From Phycisphaerales bacterium (GTDB lineage Bacteria > Planctomycetota > Phycisphaerae > Phycisphaerales > UBA1924), in NCBI GenBank assembly GCA_020850415.1, contig JADZER010000023.1, positions 1 through 64,000 on the forward strand: DNA of 64,000 nucleotides, in the 5' to 3' direction. The position numbers were made by a program, and so were the translations under genes. Position 1 is the stretch's first letter. The number at the start of each line of letters is the position of its first letter. Positions 39,207-47,740 of the stretch are shown here, one piece after another. A model generated the notes under the pieces. The model was given only the letters and a program-made list of their open reading frames with translations, made no database searches and was not told where the DNA came from.

Positions 39207-41174
39207 CTATCGGCGCCAGAGGAGTCGTAGGGAGTTGAGGACGACCACGACCGTGCCGCCCTCGTGGGCCAGCACGCCGACAGCCATCGGCACGGTGAGG
39301 TCAAGAAGCGAGCCGATCACCACCACCAGCCCCATGGCGCCGATCACGCCCGAGGCGAACGCGATATTGACCGTGACGGTGGTCCGCGTCGCGCGGGCCA
39401 GCCCGAGCGCCCAGGGCACGCGGGAAAGGTCCTCGCTGAGGAGCACGATGTCCGCCGATTCGAGGGCCGCGTCCGAGCCGATGGACCCGACGGCGATCGA
39501 GACATCCGCCGCCGCCAGGGCCGGGGCGTCGTTGACGCCGTCGCCGATCACCGCGACGCCCTGGCGTCGCCGGCCCTTGCGTTCGGCCTTCATCGCCTCG
39601 ACCGCGGCGACCTTCTCCTCGGGGAGCAGGTGGGCGTCGTAGGCGTCGAGCCCGAGCTGGTCGGAGACGCGCTTGGCGACGATCTCGTCGTCGCCCGTCA
39701 GCATGCGCACGGGCCTGACGCCCAGCCGGTGCAGGTCGGCGACGAGCGTGTCGGCGCCGTGGCGGATCTCGTCCTGCAGCACCAGCACCCCGGCGCCCGA
39801 GCCGGCGGCGATCGCGACGCCGAGCTGCCCGTTGTTGCGCACCGTGGCGAGGGTCTCGCGCGCCCATTCGCGGGCGGTGTCGTCCATGATCTCGCCGACG
39901 AAGTCCAGGTTCCCCACCCGCGCCTCGCCGCCGCGCCACCGGCCGAGCAGCCCCTTGCCGGCGATGGAGCGGATCTCCTCGACCCCGGCGTCAACCTCGC
40001 CGTTGCCCGCCGCGGCGAGGGCGGCGCCGTGGATCGCCTTGGCGGTGGGGTGGGTCGAATCGCGTTCGAGCTGGCCGGCGGCCGCGAGGAGGCTGGCGTC
40101 GTCGTCCCCGTCGCGAGCGAGCAGCTTCTGATACGCCGGCGTGCCCTTGGTCAGCGTGCCGGTCTTGTCGAAGCACACCGCGCCCGTGCGGCTGAGGCGG
40201 TCGATCGACTCGCCGCCCTTGAAGAGCACCCCGGCGCGGGCGCCGCGGGCGATGGCGGCGAGCGTCGCGGTCGGCGTGGCGATGACCAGGGCGCAGGGCG
40301 AGGCGACGATCAGGAGGGTGATGGCGGTGTAGGCCGCCGCATCGACCCCACGCCCCAGCCCGAGCCACCAGACCAGGAACACCAGGCTGCTCACGCCGAA
40401 GACCCCGAGCGTGTAGGGCTGTCCGATCCGGTCGATCAGTCGCTGGAGGGGCTCGCGCTGCTCGCGGGCCTCGGTGACCATCGCCAGCACCCGCTGCACG
40501 CTCGAGTCGCTGGCGAGCTTGCTCACCCGTGCCCGCAGCACCGCCTCGCCGTTGATCGTCCCGGCGAAGATCGTGGCGCCCTTGCCCACATCGCGGGGCA
40601 GGCTCTCGCCGGTGAGGGTCGCCTCGTCGACGCTCGACTCGCCCTCGAGGACGACCGCGTCGACCGGGACCCGGTCGCCGGGGCGCACGCGGACCTCGTC
40701 GCCCACTCGCACCGCCTCGGGCTTGACCTCGACCCACTCGCTCCCGCGCAGCACCAGGGCCCGGTCGGGCATGATCGCGTGCAGCGACTCGATCTCGCGC
40801 TTGGTGCGCTCCATCGCCAGCTCTTCGAGCGCCCCGGCGAAGGTGAAGAGCACCAGGAGCAGGGCCCCCTCCTCGGCGTGCCCGACGCTCGCGGCCATGA
40901 CGGCCCCGACGACCATGAGGACATCGATGTCCACCCGCTTCTCGCGCAGCGCCCCGTACGCAGCCTCCATGCCGTAGACCAGCCCGATCGCCAGGCTCAG
41001 CCAGTAGAGCAGCGCGGCGGCTTCGATGTGGAGGGCGGCATGGCCCAGGTAGCCGGCGACGAGCAGCGCGCCCGCGGCGGTCGAGAGCGCCAGCTGCACG
41101 CGGGGTCGCCAGAGGAGGAGGCCGTCGGGCCCGCCCGTGTCCGGGACAGCACCGCTCGCGGGGGGGGTCGTCAT
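39207..41174 (-). CDS. P1B-4-type heavy-metal ATPase (Co2+/Zn2+/Fe2+ exporter type)
   Basis: 655 residues, no N-terminal HMA domain. The membrane metal site reads SPC (in IVASPCALVIATPTATLAA) instead of CPC, phosphorylation motif DKTGTLTKG, and the last helix holds HEGGTVVVVLNSL; SPC plus HEGG is the signature of P1B-4 ATPases such as CtpD/CoaT. TGES and GDGVNDAPAL are intact, so it should be active. It exports a divalent metal from the cytoplasm. It lies 42 bases after ccoS on the same strand and could be the last gene of the cbb3 operon, which would be an unusual partner. TAACCT lies 10 bases before the start, so a separate promoter is also possible. Confidence 0.88.
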   Translation of the reverse strand: MTTPPASGAVPDTGGPDGLLLWRPRVQLALSTAAGALLVAGYLGHAALHIEAAALLYWLSLAIGLVYGMEAAYGALREKRVDIDVLMVVGAVMAASVGHAEEGALLLVLFTFAGALEELAMERTKREIESLHAIMPDRALVLRGSEWVEVKPEAVRVGDEVRVRPGDRVPVDAVVLEGESSVDEATLTGESLPRDVGKGATIFAGTINGEAVLRARVSKLASDSSVQRVLAMVTEAREQREPLQRLIDRIGQPYTLGVFGVSSLVFLVWWLGLGRGVDAAAYTAITLLIVASPCALVIATPTATLAAIARGARAGVLFKGGESIDRLSRTGAVCFDKTGTLTKGTPAYQKLLARDGDDDASLLAAAGQLERDSTHPTAKAIHGAALAAAGNGEVDAGVEEIRSIAGKGLLGRWRGGEARVGNLDFVGEIMDDTAREWARETLATVRNNGQLGVAIAAGSGAGVLVLQDEIRHGADTLVADLHRLGVRPVRMLTGDDEIVAKRVSDQLGLDAYDAHLLPEEKVAAVEAMKAERKGRRRQGVAVIGDGVNDAPALAAADVSIAVGSIGSDAALESADIVLLSEDLSRVPWALGLARATRTTVTVNIAFASGVIGAMGLVVVIGSLLDLTVPMAVGVLAHEGGTVVVVLNSLRLLWRR

Positions 41175-41216
41175 AGCTTCCAGGAGGTTAGCGCCGGGGC
41201 CGGTGCGCCGGACCGA

Positions 41217-41444
41217 TCAGGGGTCGCGCTGGCGATCATGAGACTCGGTCTCAGCGTCGGCGCGGGCTTGGCTGTTCTGTCGCGCGGCGCGGCCGGCGGG
41301 GTGCTCGTCGTCGTCGAGCAGCATGCGAGCCGCCGGGGTCTGGAGGTCGTCGAGCTGCCCGTGGCGCACGGCCCAGATGAAGGCCCACACGGCGAGGCCG
41401 GCGAAGAGCAGGGCCAGCGGCAGGACGATGTACATCACCGACAT
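41217..41444 (-). CDS. ccoS: cbb3 oxidase assembly protein CcoS
   Basis: 75 residues. One N-terminal membrane helix ([20 protein letters not shown]) is followed by [20 protein letters not shown], the conserved CcoS signature, and a hydrophilic tail. It is needed for cofactor insertion into cbb3 oxidase. The start overlaps the 3' end of ccoI by ten bases, the usual ccoI-ccoS arrangement. Confidence 0.9.
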   Translation of the reverse strand: MSVMYIVLPLALLFAGLAVWAFIWAVRHGQLDDLQTPAARMLLDDDEHPAGRAARQNSQARADAETESHDRQRDP

Positions 41445-43987
41445 GCGTGCTCCCCGAAGGTGCGGGCGCGGAGGGCCAGGGCCAGGACCGTGAGGCTCGA
41501 GAGCGGCATGAGCACCGCCGCCGTGAGGGCGTTGATCAGACCGAGGACCGCGATCGTCGCGGCGATCGAGTTGTACCCCAGCGAGGCCCCGAGGCCGGTG
41601 CGGATGGCGCGGAGGGTGAGCCTCGACCCGCGGCAGAGCTCGACGATGGGCATGAGCCCGTGCCGGCGCATGTAGACATCGGCCGCAGCAAGACTCGCCT
41701 CCGCACCGCCGCTGACGGCCACGCCGACCGTCGCCCGGGCCAGGGCGGCGGCGTCGTTGACGCCGTCGCCGACCATGACGACGGGGCCGTCGGCGAGGGC
41801 GGCCTCGACGGCGGCGAGCTTGGCCTCGGGGCTGGCGCCGCCGATGGCGTCGGCGGGGTCGATCTCGAGCCGTGCCCCCACGGCCCGGACGACCGCGGGC
41901 TCGTCGCCCGAGAGGATGCGGACGCGCCACCCGTCGGCCCGGAGCTTCTCGATCGCCCCCTTCGCGTCCTCGCGGATCGCGTCGCCCAACGCCGCCACCG
42001 CGACCGCGACCCCGGCCCGGGCGACGACGACCGGTGTTTGGGCGTCCGCCGCGGCCGCGTCGATCGCCTCGCGGACCCACGCCCCGTGTGTCGCGCCGAG
42101 CCGTTCGAGCACGAAGGCGGGCGAGCCGATGTCGTAGCGGACGCCGCCGACGGTACCGGTGATGCCCAGGCCCTGGAACTGCTGGACCTCGAGGCCCTCG
42201 GGTTCCGACGGGGTGTGGGCCGATGGCGCCGGCCCGCCCGCCGGCGCGTCGTTCGCGGCGGCCGGGGCGCCGGCGGCGGAGGAAAGGAGCTCCCGCGAGA
42301 GGGCCACCGCGACGGCGTGGGACGACCGGCTCTCGATGGCCGCGACCGCCGGCTTGACCGACTCGTCGCCGGTCCATCGCACGAGCTTCTGGCGGCCCTC
42401 GGTGATAGTGCCGGTCTTGTCGAGCAGGATGGTGCCGGGGGTGGAGAGCCGCTCGAGCACCTCGCCGCCCTTGATCATGATCCCGCGCCGGGCGGCCCTG
42501 CCGATCGCGGCGGTGACGGTGAGCGGCGTGGCGAGCCCCAGCGCGCACGGGCAGCAGACGATCAGGAGGGCCATGGCGTGGCCGATGGCGGCGCTGGGCC
42601 GGCCCGGCTCGAGCACCAGCCACAGCCCGACTGTGAACAGGGCCAGCGTGATGACCGCCACCACGAACCGCCCCGCCATGCGGTCGGCGGCGGTGACGAT
42701 CGGCGCCCGGCGCAGGGCCGCGTCCTCGACCAGGCGCATCAGCCTGCCGACGCGGGTCTCGACGCCCGCGGCCTCGACGCGGACGAGCACGCGTCCGACC
42801 AGGTTGACGCTGCCGGCGTTCACGCGGGCGCCCAGCCCGGCCTCGACCGGCCGGCTCTCGCCGGTCAGGATCGACTGGTCGACGCTGGTGGCGCCCTCGA
42901 CGATCTCGCCGTCGGCCGGGAACGACTCCTCGGCGCGGACCTCGACGAGCGTGCCGGGGCCGATCGCGTCGATGGGGACCTCGCGGGTCTCGCCCGCCTC
43001 CCACACGCGGGCCCGGGCGGGGGTGAGCGAGTAGAGCAGCTCCACCGCGTCGGTCGCCGCCCGCTGCTGGCGGTGCTGCACCCAACGCCCGCAGAGCAGC
43101 AGGAAGACGAGGACGGTGATCGAGTCGAAGTAGATCTCGCCGGTGCCGAGCACGGTGCTGACCGTGCTGGTCGTCATGCCCGCGACGAGCCCGATGGCGA
43201 TGGGGAGGTCCAGGTGGCGGGTCCGGGTCCGCAGCGCGGCCAGGGCCCCGCGGAAGAACACCCGCCCCGGCCAGACGAGCGCCACCGTGGCCAGCCCCAT
43301 GCTCGTCCAGCGGAACAGCTGCCGGTATTGCTCCTCGATACCGCTGAACATGCCGAAGTAGAGCGCCCCGGCCAGCAGCATCGCGTTGCCCGCCAGCGCC
43401 CCCGCGATGGCCAGGCGCGTGAGGAACGCCCGGTCCTCCATCCGGCGCGCGTCCCGCGCCGCCGTGCCCTTCGCGGGGTGCGGCACATACCCCAGCCGGT
43501 CGAGCGACTTGGCGATGCGGCTCAGCGTGATCTGCTCGCTCTGCCAGGTCAGGCGCACCATCGACCGCCCCAGGTCGAGCCGGGCCTCGAGCACCCCGGC
43601 CTCCAGCTCCGGCAGCTTCTCGACCAGCCACACGCACGCGATGCAGTGCACGCCCTCGAGGAACAGCTCGACGGCGCGCACGCCGTTCGCGTGCTCCTGG
43701 CAGTAGAGCGCCGCGAACGCGGGGTCGTCGAACTCCTCGTACCCGCGCCCGGTGATCTGGGCCTGCTTGCCCTCCGCCCCCTGGCGGTCGCGCAGCTCGT
43801 AGTACCGCTCCAGGCCGCAGCCGTGGATCGCCTCCCAGACCGCGCGGCAGGCGCCGCAGCAGAACTGGTGCTCGGCCCCCGGCTCGACCAGCCCCGCGGG
43901 CACGGGGAGCGAGCAGTGCGAGCAGGCGGCGCGCGCGGCGGCGCCGGCGTCGCGCGGGGCGAGCTGGGCGGGGGCTTCACTGGTCAT
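41435..43987 (-). CDS. ccoI: Copper-transporting P1B-1 ATPase for cbb3 oxidase (CcoI/FixI)
   Basis: 850 residues. The N-terminus has a Cys-rich ribbon ([18 protein letters not shown]) and an HMA-like domain with GVHCIACVW. Eight membrane helices follow, with CPC in [13 protein letters not shown]. Phosphorylation motif [13 protein letters not shown] and [10 protein letters not shown] are all present. It delivers copper to the CcoN binuclear centre rather than acting in general efflux. The P-domain contains a Pro/Ala-rich insertion (about residues 560-585). The start at 43987 overlaps the stop of the TauE/SafE-type gene by 11 bases, and its own end overlaps ccoS. Confidence 0.92.
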   Translation of the reverse strand: MTSEAPAQLAPRDAGAAARAACSHCSLPVPAGLVEPGAEHQFCCGACRAVWEAIHGCGLERYYELRDRQGAEGKQAQITGRGYEEFDDPAFAALYCQEHANGVRAVELFLEGVHCIACVWLVEKLPELEAGVLEARLDLGRSMVRLTWQSEQITLSRIAKSLDRLGYVPHPAKGTAARDARRMEDRAFLTRLAIAGALAGNAMLLAGALYFGMFSGIEEQYRQLFRWTSMGLATVALVWPGRVFFRGALAALRTRTRHLDLPIAIGLVAGMTTSTVSTVLGTGEIYFDSITVLVFLLLCGRWVQHRQQRAATDAVELLYSLTPARARVWEAGETREVPIDAIGPGTLVEVRAEESFPADGEIVEGATSVDQSILTGESRPVEAGLGARVNAGSVNLVGRVLVRVEAAGVETRVGRLMRLVEDAALRRAPIVTAADRMAGRFVVAVITLALFTVGLWLVLEPGRPSAAIGHAMALLIVCCPCALGLATPLTVTAAIGRAARRGIMIKGGEVLERLSTPGTILLDKTGTITEGRQKLVRWTGDESVKPAVAAIESRSSHAVAVALSRELLSSAAGAPAAANDAPAGGPAPSAHTPSEPEGLEVQQFQGLGITGTVGGVRYDIGSPAFVLERLGATHGAWVREAIDAAAADAQTPVVVARAGVAVAVAALGDAIREDAKGAIEKLRADGWRVRILSGDEPAVVRAVGARLEIDPADAIGGASPEAKLAAVEAALADGPVVMVGDGVNDAAALARATVGVAVSGGAEASLAAADVYMRRHGLMPIVELCRGSRLTLRAIRTGLGASLGYNSIAATIAVLGLINALTAAVLMPLSSLTVLALALRARTFGEHACR

Positions 43988-44918
43988 CGTCGACCCGCTC
44001 CGGGGCGCAGCAGCACTCGCAGGGCGTCTCCGGTGTGCACCCCTCGCACGCGCAGGGCGCGTCGGCCGGGGTCTCGGCAGGCGTGGCGGCAGCGGCGCCG
44101 GCGAGATACTTCGGGTCCACCACCGGCGCGCCCGCCTCGCCCGTGCAGCAGGGCATCGCCTCGCTGTCGAGGTCGCCGACATGATCGGCCAGCTCGCTCA
44201 GGCTCGCGGCACGGACGCGCCCGGCCACCTGCTCGAGCGCCTCGGGCGACACGCCCAGACGCGAGAAGATCGTGAACAGCCCCGCGCAGATCACCAGCAG
44301 CGGCAGCACCACCGGCAGCTTGGCGGCCAGCGGCCCGCTCAGCGCCCGGATGCCCGTGCCGACCGCCACCAGCACCGGCAGTGTGCCCAGCCAGAACACC
44401 GCCATCGTCAGCGCCCCGTACGGCGCGCTGCCCGTCCCCGCCGAGGCCGCCACGAACGCGTACAGCCAGCCGCAGGGCAGGAGCGTGGTCATCAGCCCGA
44501 TCACCACCGCCCGTCGCACCGGCGGCAGGGCCATCGCGGCGCGGTGTGCGCGTCGGAGGGCCCCGAGCAGGAACTTGGGGGGACGGGCCGGGGCGATCCG
44601 TACCCCCATCGCCCGCAGCAGGTGGGTCCCGCCGAAGAGGATGAGGGTGGCCCCCGCGACGGCGGCCGCCACGCGCGACACGCCGACCATGGACCCGGCG
44701 AGGTCCAGCGCGCTGCCCAGGGCTCCGGCGATCGCGCCCATGGCCATGTAGGTGACCAGCCGCCCGGCGTTGTACGCCGCGTGGAGCCTGGCCCGCTTCT
44801 TGGCGGCCCCGGGGTCGTCGAGCCCGACGGCGAACGCGACGAAGGCGCCGCACATGCCGGCGCAGTGCAGGCTGCCCAGCAGGCTCGCCACGAACACGCT
44901 CGCGATCAGCGCCAGCAC
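43977..44918 (-). CDS. TauE/SafE-type membrane protein of the cbb3 cluster
   Basis: 313 residues from GTG at 44918 (GGAGGG 5 bases upstream). Six to seven membrane helices begin with GSLHCAGMCGAFVAFAVG, the hallmark of the sulfite exporter/DsbD-like group found in cbb3 clusters, with a second motif TLLPCGWLYAFV. Paired Cys and His suggest copper or thiol chemistry during oxidase assembly. The C-terminal 90 residues form a soluble Cys-rich tail (MPCCTGEAG, CACEGCTPETPCECCCAPE), unusual for the family and well suited to bind metal. Coupled by overlap to ccoI. Confidence 0.87.
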   Translation of the reverse strand: MLALIASVFVASLLGSLHCAGMCGAFVAFAVGLDDPGAAKKRARLHAAYNAGRLVTYMAMGAIAGALGSALDLAGSMVGVSRVAAAVAGATLILFGGTHLLRAMGVRIAPARPPKFLLGALRRAHRAAMALPPVRRAVVIGLMTTLLPCGWLYAFVAASAGTGSAPYGALTMAVFWLGTLPVLVAVGTGIRALSGPLAAKLPVVLPLLVICAGLFTIFSRLGVSPEALEQVAGRVRAASLSELADHVGDLDSEAMPCCTGEAGAPVVDPKYLAGAAAATPAETPADAPCACEGCTPETPCECCCAPERVDDDQ

Positions 44919-44930
44919 ACGCCCGCCCTC

Positions 44931-45422
44931 CTACTCGTACCGAAGGTCGAGCGTCTGCTCGTCGGTGAACAGCCCGTCGCCCGCCCGGACGGTCAGCATC
45001 AGCTTCCACTTACCCTCGGCGTTGATCGCGAAGGGCGCGGCATATACGCCGGGCAGCTCGCCGGCGGTCAGCGCGTGCGTTTCGACCTGGTGGGCGGCCG
45101 TGTACCGGAACACCGACGCCTCCACGGACGCGCCCCCGATCGGGGCGCCGTCGGGGCCGGTGAGGGTGACGGTCAGCGGTCGCAGGGCCGCGCTGTCGGG
45201 CAGGCCGACCTCGGCCCGCGCCGACCAGCCGAGCGCCCGGTTGGTCTCCTGCTGGGCCATGTGCTCGTCCCAGTTCAGCCCCTTCTCGTAGTAGTCTTCC
45301 ACGACCGCGAACGACGGGTCATTGGTCGCCGCCACGACGGTCACGGTCACCATCACCACGCTCATCAGGAGCAGGGCGACGACGAACCCGGGCCAGAGGA
45401 TGTGGGGGGGCACCTTGGGCAT
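44931..45422 (-). CDS. ccoH: FixH/CcoH family protein
   Basis: 163 residues. One N-terminal membrane helix (WPGFVVALLLMSVVMVTVTVV) precedes DPSFAVVEDYYEKGLNWDEH, the FixH signature. The periplasmic beta-sandwich ends with KWKLMLTVRAGDGLFTDEQ. Needed for stable cbb3 assembly and copper delivery. It starts 3 bases after the ccoG stop. Confidence 0.9.
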   Translation of the reverse strand: MPKVPPHILWPGFVVALLLMSVVMVTVTVVAATNDPSFAVVEDYYEKGLNWDEHMAQQETNRALGWSARAEVGLPDSAALRPLTVTLTGPDGAPIGGASVEASVFRYTAAHQVETHALTAGELPGVYAAPFAINAEGKWKLMLTVRAGDGLFTDEQTLDLRYE

Positions 45423-45425
45423 GGA

Positions 45426-46883
45426 TCAGTCCTCCGCGGGCTTCCCGGTCCAGGCCGGGCCCAGGAGACCATAGGTCACATCCTTGGAGAACCCGTCGGA
45501 GCCCTCCACGCGGAGGGTGACCTCGCGACGGCCGACGCTGCCGTACTCGGCCGGCGGGACGAGGATCACGATCTCGGAGGTCTCCAGGCCGTAGGGCTCG
45601 ATCTGCATCGGCCCCTCGGCCTGGTTGATGGAGCCGCCCCCGACGCCGACCAGGCCGATGGAGTAGCCGACCGTCTCGGGCGTGCGGTTGCGGACGCTCA
45701 CCTTGACGCGGGTGCCGATCAGCTCGCCCTGCTCGGCGTGGACGGGGAAGAAGGGCAGCCCGCCGCGGGCGCGGATGACGGTGATCTCGGCCAGGTCCTT
45801 GGTCGCGAGCACCACCACCAGGCCGGTGAGCATGATCGCGAGGATGAGCGGGTAGATGATGACTCGGGGGCGGATCAGCTGGCGCTTGCCGCCCTCGATC
45901 GCCGCCTGCGAGCTGTACCGGATCAGCCCCCGCGGCTTGCCGATCATGTCCATCACATCGTCGCAGGCGTCGATGCACTGCGTGCAGTGCACGCACTCCA
46001 TCTGCAGCCCGTTGCGGATGTCGATGCCGGTCGGGCAGGTGGTCACGCACTTGCGGCAGTCGATGCAGTCGCCCTGCTTGGCCCCGTCGGCGAGGACCGT
46101 GAGGGGGACATCGTCCCCGCCCTCGGCGGCTTTGCGGGCCCGTTTCTGCTTGCCCCGCGGCTCGCCCCGGGTCGGGTCGTAGCTCACGATAAGCGAGTTG
46201 CGGTCCAGCAGCACCGACTGGAAGCGCCCGTACGGGCACGCGACCAGGCAGGTCTGCTCGCGGAAGAAGCAGAAGTCGAACATCATCAGGCCGGTCGTGA
46301 ACATCACCACGAAGAACCCGACGGGGTGCTCGGCCGGGGAGTGAATGATCCAGGTCCGGAGCTTGTCGACGCCGACGAAGTAGGAGAGGAAGGTGTGGGC
46401 CAGGAAGAAGCAGGCGATGAAGTAGGCGAGGTACTTGGCGGGCCGGCGCCAGGCGCCGGTCCTGGTCTTCCTGCCCGGCTCGCCGTCGAACAGCCGCTCG
46501 ATCGGGCGGACCAGGAACTCCATGTACACCGTCTGCGGGCAGGCCCACCCGCACCACACCCGGCCCGAGAGGGCCGTGGAGAGGAAGATCCCCACGAAGA
46601 AGCTGACCACCGCCAGGGCCAGCAGCACGGTGTCGGTCGGGAAGAAGACCGACCCGAACAGCGAGAACTGGCGTTCGGGCAGGTCGATCAGGATCAGCGG
46701 GCGCCCGTTGAGGTTGATGTAGGGGATCAGCGTGAACAGCGCGATGAGCAGATAGGCAACGGCTCGGCGCCAGCGGTAGAAGTGCCCGCGCGACGGGCGG
46801 GGCCTCAGCCACTTGCGAGAGCCGTCGGGATTCAGCGTCGAGAGGACGCTGGACTTGGCCTGCTCAACCCCGGTCGTGGGCAT
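45426..46883 (-). CDS. ccoG: cbb3 oxidase accessory ferredoxin CcoG
   Basis: 485 residues. Five membrane helices (FTLIPYINLNGRPLILIDLP, VWCGWACPQTVYMEFLVRP) contain the CcoG Cys pairs. A cytoplasmic double [4Fe-4S] domain has CIDCRKCVTTCPTGIDIRNG and CVHCTQCIDACDDVM. An immunoglobulin-like C-terminal domain (about 370-480) follows. In other bacteria CcoG reduces copper for delivery to the oxidase. It lies between ccoP and ccoH in the operon. Confidence 0.92.
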   Translation of the reverse strand: MPTTGVEQAKSSVLSTLNPDGSRKWLRPRPSRGHFYRWRRAVAYLLIALFTLIPYINLNGRPLILIDLPERQFSLFGSVFFPTDTVLLALAVVSFFVGIFLSTALSGRVWCGWACPQTVYMEFLVRPIERLFDGEPGRKTRTGAWRRPAKYLAYFIACFFLAHTFLSYFVGVDKLRTWIIHSPAEHPVGFFVVMFTTGLMMFDFCFFREQTCLVACPYGRFQSVLLDRNSLIVSYDPTRGEPRGKQKRARKAAEGGDDVPLTVLADGAKQGDCIDCRKCVTTCPTGIDIRNGLQMECVHCTQCIDACDDVMDMIGKPRGLIRYSSQAAIEGGKRQLIRPRVIIYPLILAIMLTGLVVVLATKDLAEITVIRARGGLPFFPVHAEQGELIGTRVKVSVRNRTPETVGYSIGLVGVGGGSINQAEGPMQIEPYGLETSEIVILVPPAEYGSVGRREVTLRVEGSDGFSKDVTYGLLGPAWTGKPAED

Positions 46884-46925
46884 CGTGATCGATCCTCCTC
46901 CCCACGACCGGACCGGCCGGGGGGT

Positions 46926-47543
46926 TTAGTTCTCCGGCGCGGGCGCGGGCCACTCGGGCAGCGGCTCGCCCTCGGGCGGCAGGCCGCCCGCGACATTCGT
47001 ACCCCGGAGCGAGACGACATACGCCGCCGCGAGGATCGTGTCCTCACGGCCCATCTGGGCGAGCCAGGGGACCATCGCGGTGCCGGTCACGCCGTTGGCG
47101 ATGGTGTTGTAGACGCCGTTGGGGTCCTTGAAGTTCTTGGCGAAGTCGTCGGTGAGGTTGAGGCCCAGGGCCGGCATCCCGCCCGCGTCGCCCCGGTGGC
47201 ACGCCACGCAGCGGGTGTCGAAGACCGCCTTGCCCTTGGACAGCGCCGCCTCCTTGACACTCAGGCGGAGGAGGGAGTCGTTGTCCTCGGCCAGGGTGCC
47301 AAGCTGGGCGAACGCCGCCGCGGCGGCGTTGTCCGCGGCGGTCTTGTACCGCCCGTGCACGCCCCACCGGTCTCCCAGGGGGCTCATGTGGAAGACGGCC
47401 CAGTAGACGATGGCGAACACGACCGAGCCCAGGAAGATGGCGTGCCACCAGCCGGGGGTCGGGTTGTCGTACTCGCGGATCCCGTCGTAGTCATGCGACA
47501 TCAGCTTGTCGCCGCGGCCGGTGTTGTTGGTGTCGGTGCTCAT
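46926..47543 (-). CDS. ccoP: cbb3 oxidase cytochrome c subunit CcoP, one haem site
   Basis: 205 residues. A soluble N-terminus with IREYDNPTPGWWHAIFLGSV leads into a membrane helix, the typical CcoP entry. The periplasmic domain carries a single haem motif, CVACH, with a later GVTGTAMVPWL supplying the Met ligand. Usual CcoP has about 300 residues and two CxxCH motifs, so this is a shortened, mono-haem form. Its ATG overlaps the ccoQ stop (ATGA). Confidence 0.9.
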   Translation of the reverse strand: MSTDTNNTGRGDKLMSHDYDGIREYDNPTPGWWHAIFLGSVVFAIVYWAVFHMSPLGDRWGVHGRYKTAADNAAAAAFAQLGTLAEDNDSLLRLSVKEAALSKGKAVFDTRCVACHRGDAGGMPALGLNLTDDFAKNFKDPNGVYNTIANGVTGTAMVPWLAQMGREDTILAAAYVVSLRGTNVAGGLPPEGEPLPEWPAPAPEN

Positions 47544-47740
47544 CGGTCGGAACTCCGCTCTTGCTTGGTGTCATCGACACCCGGGGTGGTTTCATCGAGT
47601 GGGAGTCGGGCGCAGGTGCTGATCTCGCTCCGGGGCTTGCGCAGGGCCCGGATCGACACGGCGACGAACACGCCGAAGAAGATCAGGAGGCCCAGTTCCG
47701 GATAAATCGCGAGGCTGTTCACCTCAAGGGACGCGAACAT
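47540..47740 (-). CDS. ccoQ: cbb3 oxidase subunit CcoQ
   Basis: 66 residues with one membrane helix (YPELGLLIFFGVFVAVSIRA) and a basic cytoplasmic tail, the size and shape of CcoQ. The ATG overlaps the TAA of ccoNO by one base and its stop overlaps the ATG of ccoP. Position identifies it as much as sequence. Confidence 0.82.
   Translation of the reverse strand: MFASLEVNSLAIYPELGLLIFFGVFVAVSIRALRKPRSEISTCARLPLDETTPGVDDTKQERSSDR

Noticed and set aside
41447..47705. Long plus-strand frames opposite the cbb3 cluster
   Set aside because: Antisense to recognisable oxidase and maturation genes; no domains and biased composition.
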